Source: Muscardinus avellanarius
Lineage: Eukaryota; Chordata; Mammalia; Rodentia; Gliridae
DNA length: 64,000 bases
Assembly: GCA_963383645.1 (NCBI GenBank)
Contig: OY726561.1
Coordinates: 140,015,965-140,079,964 of the forward strand
Reading direction: 5' to 3'
Shown piece by piece: positions 13,844 to 25,754 of the stretch (positions are counted from its first letter, which is position 1; each line of letters opens with the position of its first letter). The notes under the pieces are model-generated. The model ran no database searches. It was not told where the DNA came from and worked only from the letters and a program-made list of their open reading frames with translations. The translations under genes were made by a program, and so were the position numbers.

Positions 13844-16800
13844 GCGGGCTGGGGAGTAGCTCAAAGGTAGAATGCCCTTGGATGTGATTAGTGTAGTTCT
13901 GTGTGCATGTGTGTGCGTACTAGGGATAGACCCAAGGCCTGGCACACACTAGGCAAGCCTTCTACCACTAAGCTGCATCCCCTAGCCCGTACTGTGGTAT
14001 TGCAATGGTAGTTTTCTCTCTCCTTCTATATTTATTACCTGGAATTCTTCTGTCAGGGAGATCTGTCCCATTTAGCTACTTAGCCTTCTTTTTGTGCATC
14101 AGTACCAAGTACCCATGAGGCAAACACTCCTGTGGAGGCTTTGCTAGATAGGGCAGGGCTGCAGCCGGCACTGATGAGCAAGGGCCACGCGCTCAGCGGC
14201 CACTCCTGAGCTGCGAGCCTCCCAGAGCTCTGTCCCTGCCCTCCTTCCTTGGCACAGGAAGCCTCCTCCCCTCCATGACCACCGGGTCCCCGACGGCCCC
14301 TTCACACTGATGCCAGATTCTAGAGCCACATGGGTGGGAACCAGTGCTTCCTAGGGAGTAACAGACAGGGCTTGGGATGGGCAGCTCTGCCCGAGACCTT
14401 CTGTTGATCAATAATAATAGCAAAAGCCGGGCGTGGTGGGCACGCTCGTCATCCCCGCGCTGGGGAGGCGGAGACAGGAGGATCGCGCAGGTTCGAAGCT
14501 AGCCGCACTAGCGTAAGAGACCCTGTTTCAAAAATATAAAATAGGTCTGGGAGTGTATCCCGGAGGTAGAAGGGCTTCCAGGAACCCCAGTACCACCAAA
14601 AAAAATAATAATAATAATAATAGCAACTGCGGTGATGGTTCTATGAGACCCTAGATAAAGAGCTAGAACATGTCTGGCACAGAGTCAGTGCATTGACTGA
14701 GCGCCATGGCCGTGGGACGCATGAGGTCGAGTCTGAGTTTTCCATGTCACCGCCCAAAATATGCGAAACGGAAGCTGAGAAGTTAAAAAGACTCGCCTAT
14801 AGGTATATAGGAAACAAGCAGAAAACAAACAGACAATTCCAAGTATGAGCTTTGCAGCCAGGCAGCCCAGCTTTGAATCATGACTCTGCTACCCACTGTG
14901 TCTATACTCATGGACCCAGCTTCTGAACCCGCTCTCACATCTCTAAAGTAGGCATGTCTGGGGCTGGGAATGTAACTCAGCGGTAGAGCACTTGCTTAGC
15001 ACTGCAAAATCCTCCGCTCAGACCTCAGCGCTGCAAAAAATAAAACACAATAGGGATGTCAACTGCTCTCTCATAAAAGATATTGTAATTCAAATCCTAT
15101 TCTGCCTAAGCTGATGGAACTCCATATCCCAAACACACTGTTCAGTCGAGACGCCCACAAAGCTCTGGGGTTGTGGTCATCAATACTGGGTGGCAATATT
15201 TATGTGTGGAGAGAACTCACCCTCAATCGTGCATCCTAATCAAAGATCAGAAATAAGAAAGCAGACGCTGGGTGTGGTGGTGCACGCTTGTAATCCCGCG
15301 CTTGGGAGGCTGAGACAGGAGGATCGCACAGGTTCAAAGCCTGCCTCAGTTGGCTTAAGAGACCCTGTTTCCAAATAAAATAGGTCTGGGAGCATAGCTG
15401 GGAGGTAGAAGGCCCCTGGGCTCCATCCCCAGCACCACCACCAAAAAAAAAAAAAAAAAAAGAAGAAGAAGAAAGCAAAGGCAGAAGCAGATATGACATG
15501 TTCAAACTGCATTTTGTTGTCACAAAATGACTCTCTTAAACACATGTATGCACCTCCCACGTACGGTTATAGGCCACTTTAGTTATTTGGTTTGGGTTTT
15601 TGGTACTGGGGACTCTACCTCTGAACTACAATCCCAGCCTTTTTTTTTTCTTCCAGTTTTTGCTTTGAAACGGTCCCTCTAGGTTGCTTGAGTCTTGCTG
15701 AGGTGCTGAAGCCGCAACCGCCCTACTATTCTCAACCTCCCGGGCACTGGGAACACACGTGTGCCTCCCACCAGCCCACACGGTCAGCTAAAGCCTTGCC
15801 ACACGAGACTGACTGCCACAGGCTGGCCACTGGCTCCTCCGGCCCTCTGCTTTCAACTTAGCCTAACACACGTGTGTGCGTGCGTGTCCCCAGCGCTGTG
15901 ATCCATGGGACACAAACACAACATGACAAGTGCTGACAGCAGCACTGCGGAAGGCCGCCTCGCCATCCTGCCGTGGGGCCGGGTGCGGGCATGCCCTTGG
16001 GCACCCTGAGGCCTGGAGCTGCCTAGCCGCACAGAAGCTAGCTAAGTAGGGCTCTGCTAGCACAGGACGGTCTGGCACAGCCGAAGGCTGGGCCTCAGGG
16101 TAGAATGGCTGGGGAAGGCATGCAGCTCAACAGTGGCTAGAACACGAGCCAGCAGCGGGGGCCTTCCAGCCATAGTGGCTTCATTCAGCTCTTTCCAGGG
16201 CAGACTTGGGGTCCAAGCTCCTCCGCACACTGGTACGAAGCCATCCTCATGCTGGGAGACTGCTCCAAGACCTCTTCTCCCAAGCACTGTACTTCCCCAG
16301 TCCCAGGGTTCGTGCGTGGAGGGGAGGCTACCGTGGTCACTGTGGAGGTGAGGGGATGGCTGGGTGCACACCCTTTCACAAGGGAACGCGGGGCGATTCA
16401 CACCCCCACAGCAACATAGCAGTGCCTGCAGGGCCCGCACTCTGACAGCCCACCGAACCCTTCGGTGGGCAGTGTTGGCTTTTGGATGAGTAAGAGGAAT
16501 GGCCAAGGAATGCAGGAACGCATCGGACTAGGACTGCTCACGATGGGTACAGCAACGCCCCGAAATAAGCCAGAGGCTAAAAGCCGCACTCCTTCACTGT
16601 CACCGCTGGACCCACAGCGGGCCTCTCACAAAGGCCTCCCTGAGAGCTGAGCCCAGGAGCAAGGAGCATTGAAAATGTGTGAGGGCCGGGCGTGGTGGGC
16701 ACACCTGTAATCCCAGTGCTTGAGAGGAGGGTCACAGGTTCACGGCCAGCCTCAGCAACTTGGGCCCTCTACAACTTAGTGAGACCCTATTTCCAAATAA

Positions 16801-19800
16801 AAGATAAAATAGGGCTGGGATAAAGCTCAGAAGTAGATGCCCCTGAGTTCAGTCCCCAGTACTACAGCACCATGAGAAAGAGAGAGAAGAAAAAGAGAGG
16901 GAGAGAGAAAACTCATCAGGTGTGGTGGAGCATGCTTGGCTGAGACCCAAGAACTAAGAGAAGTTTCAAAACTGACTGGAGATGCAGCTTAGCAGCAAAG
17001 CACTTGCCTGGCATCCTAGATTTGATCCCCAGCACCAAAATAAATTTAATGATAATAAATAATAGCAAATACATACATACATATATACAGCAAGCAAACA
17101 AGCCAGCCAACCAGAAGCAATGGAACACATCTAAAATCACAGTTCTTGGGAGGCCGAGGCAAAAGGATCCCAGGTTTGAGGCCAGTGCACAAAAATTTAA
17201 TGAGATTGTGTTTCAAGTTAAAAATTAAAAAACGGGGGGGGGGGGGTTGGTTTAATCCCCAGTACCACCAAAAAAGAAAAAAACATTTTTTAAGGACTCT
17301 TCAAAGGAAACTCCAAGTCTGATGAGCTGCCTTCCAAATCCACTACACTCTTCAGTCTTCTCTGATTTCTTTCTTTCTTTTTGTGGTACTAGGGATGGAA
17401 CCCAGGGGCATTCTACCTCTGAGCTACACCCCAGCCCTATATTTTTAATCTTTTTATGTTTGAAACAGGGCCTCTCTAAGTAGTGAGGCTGCCCGCGAAC
17501 CACGATCCTCCGGTCTCCACCTTGGGAATGCTGGGATTACAAGCATGCGCACCATGCCCCGCCCCCTGATTTCTAGCTGAAACACTACAGGAAAAAAGCT
17601 TAGCAATTCTGTGTTCCTTTAAAAGAACTCCTTCCTCCAAGAGAGGAGGTTGACACCCCAACCTCTCCAAAGTTCTAAACACTAACATCCCTCCTAACTT
17701 GTAGCCCGAAAGTCTTCCCTCAGAAAAGGGGAACCCATCAAATTCTCCCTCCTAGACGAACAGCTGGGGGGCAGCAGACTCCAGAAGGGGTGCCCTTTGT
17801 AAAAGACCACTTCCGCCAACACTGCAGCTAGGCCCACAGCCAAGCACACTGGGGCTGGGCCGGCACACTGCAACTTAGTGCTTTGCTGGTCCCTCTGGCC
17901 TGGCTCTGCTAATGACCTTTGATGTGCTCCTGGCCTTGCGTTTTGTTTCTGTTTCACAAGCAAACTTGTTGAGCAACCACTGGAGGTACAGTTGGAGGCA
18001 AGATTAGAGAGCAGGCAGGGCAGAACCAGCATGTAGAGGGCAGATCTTGAAGGTCGGGACGAGGGGCTAGAATCAAGAGGTGGGCGGGAGGGACTCGCTG
18101 TCAACTGCTGAGCTCCCTGCTCTGGTTTCTCCTCCCAGAGCGGCTGTTCCTGAGAGGAGAAAGAACAGAACCTACTGGCCTTGCAGCATCACTGACAGAT
18201 TCACAACATGCACTCCAAGTTATGAGGGCTGGCTGTGAATCCTATGTGGCCTGAGGCAATGTAGTGAGCGCAATAGCATTTTTATTCATTTATTTATTTA
18301 TGTTGCAGGTCTGGGCGTAGAACCCAGGGGCATTCGACCTCCAAGCTACACCCCCAGCCCTATTTTTATTCTTTATTTTGAAACAAGGTCTCACTAAGTT
18401 GTGGAGGGCCTCACTAAGTAACTGAGGCTGTGCACGAACCGCGATCCTGTCTCAGCCTCCCAATTACTGGGATTACAAGCGTGCGCCACCACACCCAGCA
18501 ATAGCATTTTTAAAATGATCGACACAGCCAGACACGGTGGCGCACGCCTGCAACCCCAGTGCTCGGAAGGCTGACAGGAGTATGGCAGGTTCCAGGCCAG
18601 CCTCAGCAACTTAGTGAGACCCTGTCTTGAAATAAAAAATAAAAGCTGAGCTTGGTGGCACACACTTGTAATGATAGTACCCAGAAGGCTGAGAAAGGAG
18701 GATCACAAGTTCACCACCAGCCTCAGCTACTATGAGTTCCTCTGCAATTTAGTGAGTCCCTGTTGTTTTGTTTGTGGTACTGGGTGGAACCCAGGGCTTT
18801 CTACCTCCAGGCTACACCCCCAGACCTATTTTATACTTTATTTGTTAACAGGGTCCAACTAAGTTGCTGAGAGCCTCACTAATTAGCTGCAGCTGGCTTC
18901 GAACCTGTGCCATCTTTCTATCTCAGCGCTGGAATTATAAGCGTGCACCACCACGCCCAGCTGAGAGCGTTTTAAAATAAACATAAAAAACAGTGCTGGA
19001 GATATGACTTAGAGGTAGAATGCCCCTAGGTTCAACCCCTAGTACCACATACACACACAAAAAAGGGTCTGGGGATGCAGCTCAAAGGTAGAGTACCCCT
19101 GAATTCAACCCCCAGTACTAAAATTTAAAAAAGATCAAGATATATAATTCTCATGCACATTAAGACTTAGATCAGACATGATATCCCCTTTTCCCTATAC
19201 TGGGGATACAGGCCTAAACCAGCTCTTTTCCACCAGCATTCTTGGAATGAACCCTTAGCTTCTGGGCTCAACATCCTTCGCTTACTAAAAAGCTTTTTCG
19301 TGGGATGTGGTGGCACACACTTGTAATCCCAGTACTTGGGAGGCTGAGACAGAAGAATCACAGGTTCGCAGCCAACCTCAGCAACTTGGTGAGCTCGTTT
19401 CAAAATAAAAAAATATATATGGCTGGAGGTCTAGTTCAGAGGTAGAATGCTAACTGAGTCCAATCTCCAGTACCATAAAAAAAAAAAAGGGTTGTTGTCA
19501 GGTAAATCAATGTTTTACAAGTGCTTCCTTGCTGCTTCATGATGCTTATTATAAAGTTTCTGGGATTTACATAATATTTTAAACCACACCTTTAATCGGA
19601 GCCTGCCGAGGGGTCAGGCCAGTGCCAGGGCCAGCGTGGCCGGGATCTGAGCCTGCTGTGAGACAAGGCCGGTGCTGGGGCCTCCAAGGCTGGGATCAGA
19701 GCCTGCTGAGGGGTTAGGCCGGTGCCAGGGCCAGCGGCCGGCATCAGAGCCTTCCGTGAGGCAAGGCCGCTATTGAGGCCTCCGAGGCCGGGATCGGAGC

Positions 19801-20081
19801 CTGCTGAGGGGTTAGGCCGGTGCTGGAGCTAGCGAGGCTGGCCTCGGAGCTTGCCGTGAGACAAGGCCGGTGCTGGGGCCTCTGAGGCCGGGATCAGAGC
19901 CAGCTGAGGGGTTAGGCCAGTGTTGGGGCCAGCGAGACCAGAATCGGGGCCTCCCATGAGGCAAGGCCGCTGCTTGAGCCAGCGAGGTCTGGATCAGTCC
20001 ACCGGGTAGCCAGGCCACTACTACTGGGGCCGTCAAGAGTGGGATCGGTATTTTCAACGCGGCATGCACAGAGAAATATCG

Positions 20082-20121
<40 letters not shown>

Positions 20122-20703
20122 GGGTCTGGGGATGGAACTCAGGGGCATTCTACCTCCGAGCTACACCCCCTGCCCTATTTTTTTTTTATTCTTTATTTTG
20201 AAACCAGGTCTCACTGAGTTGCAGAGGGCCTCACTACGTAGCTGAGGCTGTCCGCGAACTGCGATCCTCCGGTCTCAGCCTCCCGAATGCTGGGATTACA
20301 AGCGTGCACCACCACGCCCGGCTCATCGCAGAAAATTAAAACCAGATGCTTCCCCTAATCAGCAATAACTAGGAGGAAAGGGGCAACAGGAAGTGGTCGA
20401 GCTATAGAAAGGGCCCTATAGTGAAGCAATTAAGGTGACTAATAGAGGGTATGGAATAGGGGAGGATGGAGCCTCTTTAAAAAGCAGGAGGTACATAAAC
20501 ATATGTATCAAAGTTAATTGCCAAACAAGCATGGGATCGAGGAAGGGGGAGGGAATGAGATGGGGACTGGATGAGGCTAATTGGATGATATGTGCTTGTA
20601 TGTCCTCTCAAGTCTTGTATTCCAATGTGATGTATGATTACAATGCATCAATAAAAATAAATTTAAAAAAACACACAAAAAACCCCCATACCTTTAATAA
20701 ACT

Positions 20704-20742
<39 letters not shown>

Positions 20743-20799
20743 ATGTGCGTGTGATACCAAGGAGGGAAATGAATCCAGGGGCTTTCTTCAGCTCTTTAA

Positions 20800-20865
<66 letters not shown>

Positions 20866-23800
20866 GTCTTGCTAAATTATAATGTTTTGGCCTCCAACCT
20901 ATATACCTCCTATCTCAGCCTCCCAAGAACTGGGATTACAGGCATGCGCCACCTCACCCAGTTTAGTATTATTTCAAAAATTCTATAATTAAATTCCCCC
21001 TAAGCACCGGTGAATGCCTGTTAATCCCAGTACTTGGGAAACTGAAACAGAAGAATTGGGAATTGGAGGTTCGCAGCCAGCCTCAGCTACTTAGTGAGGC
21101 CCTTTGCAACTCAGTGAGACCCTGTTTCAAAATAAAGAATATAAAATAGGGCTGAGGGTGTAGCTTGGAGGTAGAATTCCCCTAGGTTCAGTCCCCAAGT
21201 TCTACAGGAGAAAAAAAAATTCCCCTAGGTAAAAATGAAAATTCTTCATTATAGCTCTTTTGTACCTCTGAATACTGAATCAGGTAAAGTCACAACCTAA
21301 GCAAAATAATTTAACATGCAAAAATTAACCTTCCCCCAAACTTTGACTATAGTCCTTGAACATCTGAGGAAAAAAGAAAAAAAGAAAAAGAGCCAAGCAC
21401 TGTGGTACGTGCCTGTCAACCCAGTACTTGGGAGGCTGACAGGAGGACTGTAGACTCAAGGCCAGCCTCAGCAACTTCATAAGACCTGGCTCAAAATAGA
21501 AAAGGAAGAAGTGTAGCTTGGACGCAGAACTAAGTTGAATTTCCAGTAAAAAGAATACTAATTTTTTGCAGGGCGTGGTGGCGCATACTTGTAATCCCAG
21601 TACTTGGGAGGCTAAAACTGGAGGATCACGGTTCACAGACAGCCTCAGCTACTTAGTGAGGCCCTCCGCAACTCAGTGAGGCCCTGTTCAAAATAAAGAA
21701 AAAAAATAGGGCTAGGAGGTAGCTTGAAGGTAGAATGTCCTGGGTGGAACCCAGGACACACACACACAAAGTAATGTTTAAAAAGTGGACTTAAAGTCTA
21801 TGTTTTTCCTGATCTGATGGAGTAAGATACATATAGCACAGTCTATGTTGTATGTGTGCTAAAAAAAACCTCTGTACCTGAGGACAACTTAAAACTTCAC
21901 TCCCAGTTAATAAAAACAGGACGTAGCAGACTATGTTAAACAAGACCACATGGATGCAATCAACAAAATCTAAAATGTGCTAAACAAGACAAGTGAATTC
22001 TTTCATCTAGAAGTTGCAAAAATATATAAAAAGGGGGAAAGTTCATAGATTAATTAGAGACTCCAAAGATATATTCAACTAAATATGACCCTTGTAGGGA
22101 TTTAAATAAACACTTTTTTGCGTGTGCTTATTGAATTTATTTTCTCTTAAAACTTTTTAGCATAGGACTAGGAGTATAGTATTGGAAAGTTCATAGATTG
22201 AGTCTATGAATCTGGGCTTGGCGGCACACACTTGTAATCTCAGTACTTGGGAGGCTGAGACAGGAGGATGGCAGGTTCACAGCCAGCCTCAGCTACTGAG
22301 TGAGGCTCTCAGCAACTTAGTGAGACCCTGTTTCCAAATAAAGTATAAAAGAGGTCTAGGAGTATAGCCCGGAGGTAGAAAGCCCCTGGGATCCACCCCC
22401 AGGACCACCAAAAAAAAAAAAAAAAAAAAGAACAGTTTTGAAAAAGAACAAAGTTGGAAGTCTCATACTTTCTGATTTGAAAACTTACTAGAAACCTACA
22501 GTAATCAAACCATGGAGTACTGGCATAAAGACAGACTTCTAAGCCAATGGGATAAAAAGAAAAGATAGCTAGGCATGGTGGTACACGCCTGCAGTCCGAG
22601 CATTTGGGAGGCTGAGACAGGAGGGCTGCAGGTTCAAGGTCGGCCTCGACAATTCTGTGAGACTCTCAGCAACCTGAGGCCCTATTTAAGACCAAGCGTA
22701 AAGGGTGGGTGCAGCTCAGAGGCAGAGCTCCCTGAGTTCCATCCCCATGCCGCCCAAGACAGAAGGGCTGATAAAGCTTCAGTCCAGACATGATGGCGTG
22801 CTCCTCTGACCCCAGCAATCCAGGCTGGGGATCCACACACACGGCGAGCCTGGCCGCATCTAAAGAGCTGGGATGCAGTTCGGGGTTCAGCACAATTGGA
22901 TTTAGTTTCCAGGACCACAAAAAAAATTTTTAACTTAATTTTTATTTAATTTTTTGGCACTGGGGATTGGACCCAGAAGTATTCTATCATGTAGCTATAC
23001 CCCGCTGCTTTTGTTTTTATTTATTCTTTTTATTTTGAGTCTCACCAAGTTGCAGAGGGCCTTGCTAAGTTTCTGAGGCTGACCTTAAATCTGTAATCCC
23101 TGTCTCAGATGCCCAAATACCGGGATTACAGGCATGTGCCACCACACCCACTTAAATTTGATTTTGAAAATGTAAAGTACGAGTTGCATCCATAACCCCA
23201 GTACTTGGGGGCTAGGCAAGAGGACTGCAAGTCTGAAACCAACCTCAGCAACTCAAGTAGGTTCTCATCAACTTAGCAAAACCCTATTTCCAAACCAAAA
23301 AATAAAAAATAAAAATAGGGCTGGGCTGGGTTCAATTCCCACCCCCACCACTCAAAAAAAAAAAAAGTTGAGTCAGCTAGGTGCAGTGGTGCACACCTTA
23401 ATACCTGTACTTGGGAGGCTAAGACAAGAGGATCGCAGGTTCTAAGCCAACCTTGGCAACATGAGACCCTGTTTCAAAATAGAAAATAAAATCAGGCTGG
23501 GGATGTAGTTCAGGGATGGAAGGCCCCTTACCACAAAAAAAAAAAAAAGAAAAGAGCGGAGGGGTCCCTGCCAAAGGACTCTAGGGAGGACAGCCCGCAG
23601 CGCTCAAGCTCCCTTGGCAGCTTTACTTCCACAGTCTGTCCTCCCTCCCCCCGGGGTTACAGAACGAGGCCAGGCATCACAATAGCTCCGTCTCAGCCTG
23701 TCTTACTCTACGTTACTTTGTGACCCTCCACCTCAGCCCGGGAGCAGCTGGATTGCAGGCTTGGCACCCACCCCTGGCCTTTCCATCTCCCCGGTAGATC

Positions 23801-25711
23801 TTGAGGACTATCTGAACAGGAAGATAGAGACGTGGAACATTTCCCTGCTCACATCCTCAAGTATTAGTGACCCGAACAAGGGAGGAACAGATACAACTAA
23901 AGATGTGCACATATTATTCCTGGAAACTTCAGAATCACTAAAGGGCTAGTGCTTCCTCCATCTGCCATCAAGCACTGCAAAGGATAAAACAGTCCCTGCT
24001 GCGGCTCTGGTGTTATATGACCAGAAGGGGGCGCTGCAGCGGGTACAAGGCCACACCAGCCATCAGTCTGTGCTGGGTTTTCCTGCCCTTCTTGGAGGCT
24101 CCAATCAGCCGCCTCCTTCAAGGTGGCCCAGAAAGCAATCTCCTGGCACCTCCGGAAGCCTGGAAGCGGAGAGTAGGAGGGGAAAGTAGGAGGGGAAAAC
24201 GTGACCTCTGTGTCCCAAAAAAGGACTTTTTGGGTGGGGCTGGGGGCCCCAGAGATTGAACCCAGGGGCATTCTGCCTCTGTTCCATAACCTCCCACCCA
24301 GTTTTATTTTTTACTTTGAAATAGTCTCACTAAATTGCTGAGGCTGGCCTCAAACCTGCAATCCTCCTATCTCAGTCTCCCAAGTGCTGGGATTACAGGC
24401 ATGTGCCACCATGTTCAGCTAAAAGGGGAGGCCTTTAAAGAAAAATGAACAGAATGAGCCTCTTTGCTGCCTTGAGAAATTGTAGCCCTTGCCTCCGGAT
24501 AGCACCTCACAATGCTGTTAAGAGTCATGCCACTCTCCCCCAGAAACCCATGCAGGGTGCCAGCAGAGGTGCACACAAACCCTGCCAACCTCAAGGGTGG
24601 CCGCCCCAAGGCACAGGGAAAAGGAAAGCAAGAATAACCCCCAGTGTAGCCAGCTTCCTCTGCTTAGAGAGGACTGGGACACAAACAGGCAAGTGATAAT
24701 CCACCAGAATGTGTTACTGTGTGTCTAGCAGACTGTAAAACTGGTCCTATGATCAAACAAAAGCTGCCAGTAGTCGGCACCTGGGCTGTACAACTAACCC
24801 AGCGAGGGAGGACTGGGTCCCAGCCAAGCCTAGGCAACTTAGTGAGCCCGTTTCAAAATAAAAATTAAAAATAGGGCTGGGGGTAGAGTGCTGCTGGGTT
24901 CATCCCCAGTGCCACAAAAAAAGAAAAGAATAAAACTTCTGGACTTAAGAAACCAACGCCTTTCCTTGATCTCAAACCTCCTTTCACTGCCGCCTCTTTC
25001 TCCTGTGGCCTCCCAAGAGCGGCCTACCCTGCAGGGCTCCAAGTCCTGCCCGCCAGTGCTCATCAAGGGCACTAAGGCGCTCCGCAGTGCCAACCCCACA
25101 GTCACCGCTAAGCCCTCACCCCGCAGGGCGGCTGGCAGCCCGACGCGCTCGCTTCCTTCCTGAAATGCTGCTGGCACTTGGCTTCCACGGCACTGTTCTC
25201 GGCTGTGTCTACCTGAGTGGCCATTTCTGCCCAGCCTTCTCCCTAGAGCATCCTTCACCCCCTCCACCTCTAGCGCTTTGTTTTTATTGGTGCATTGTAC
25301 TGTCCATCGCCGGGAGGTTGGATAGGAACAGACACGCACACGCACGGGAGTGTCTCCCCGCCCCACCCACTCCCTCCCCGTTCCTAGTGCTGACCTTGGT
25401 GCCAGTGACTTCCTGGGTGAACCAGCCTGGTTTGCTCTGCCTCCTCGCCAAGCTTCCCTTCCACACCCCGCTCCCTCCCCACCCTCCACTGCTCTACTAG
25501 TCTCTCCCCGTACTTATCTGAAGCCTCTCTGTTTCCCATTTTCTCTCTAACTCTACATATGAGTGAAAACATATGGCCCTTCACTTTATGGGACTGGCTA
25601 ATCTCACTTAGCATAAAATTGTCTAGTTCCAGCCATTTTCCTGCAAGTGACATAATTTTGTTCTTCTTTATGGCTGAGTAGAATTCCATTATGTCTACAT
25701 AACACATAATA

Positions 25712-25754
<43 letters not shown>

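Larger units (their letters stand above)
19597..20686 (+). mobile_element. Composite VNTR retroposon with L1-like 3' end (SVA-like layout)
   Basis: From left to right: about nine 50-bp GC-rich tandem units (19598-20055), a short linker, a unique segment, a purine-rich L1-type 3' module ending CAATGCATCAATAAAAATAAA, and an A-rich tail. It is bounded by CACACCTTTAAT (19585-19596) and CATACCTTTAAT (20687-20698), a target-site duplication with one mismatch, and the left junction TTTT/AAAC fits L1 endonuclease. This implies the whole unit inserted once by L1 machinery. No ORF of note. A later SINE (20088-20324) sits inside. It could instead be a deleted L1 whose 5' UTR is made of tandem monomers. 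Confidence 0.6.

Noticed and set aside
14951..15052. tRNA-like sequence with A- and B-box considered as a tRNA gene
   Set aside because: It is an ID SINE: no cloverleaf can be closed and an A-rich tail follows. The same applies to all SINE right halves.
19598..20055. Regular 50-bp tandem units considered as a CRISPR-like array
   Set aside because: Units are contiguous with no unique spacers, and the genome is mammalian; it is a minisatellite.
20435..20866. 143-codon plus-strand frame
   Set aside because: It crosses the L1-like 3' module and the GT and AT repeats; not a plausible protein.
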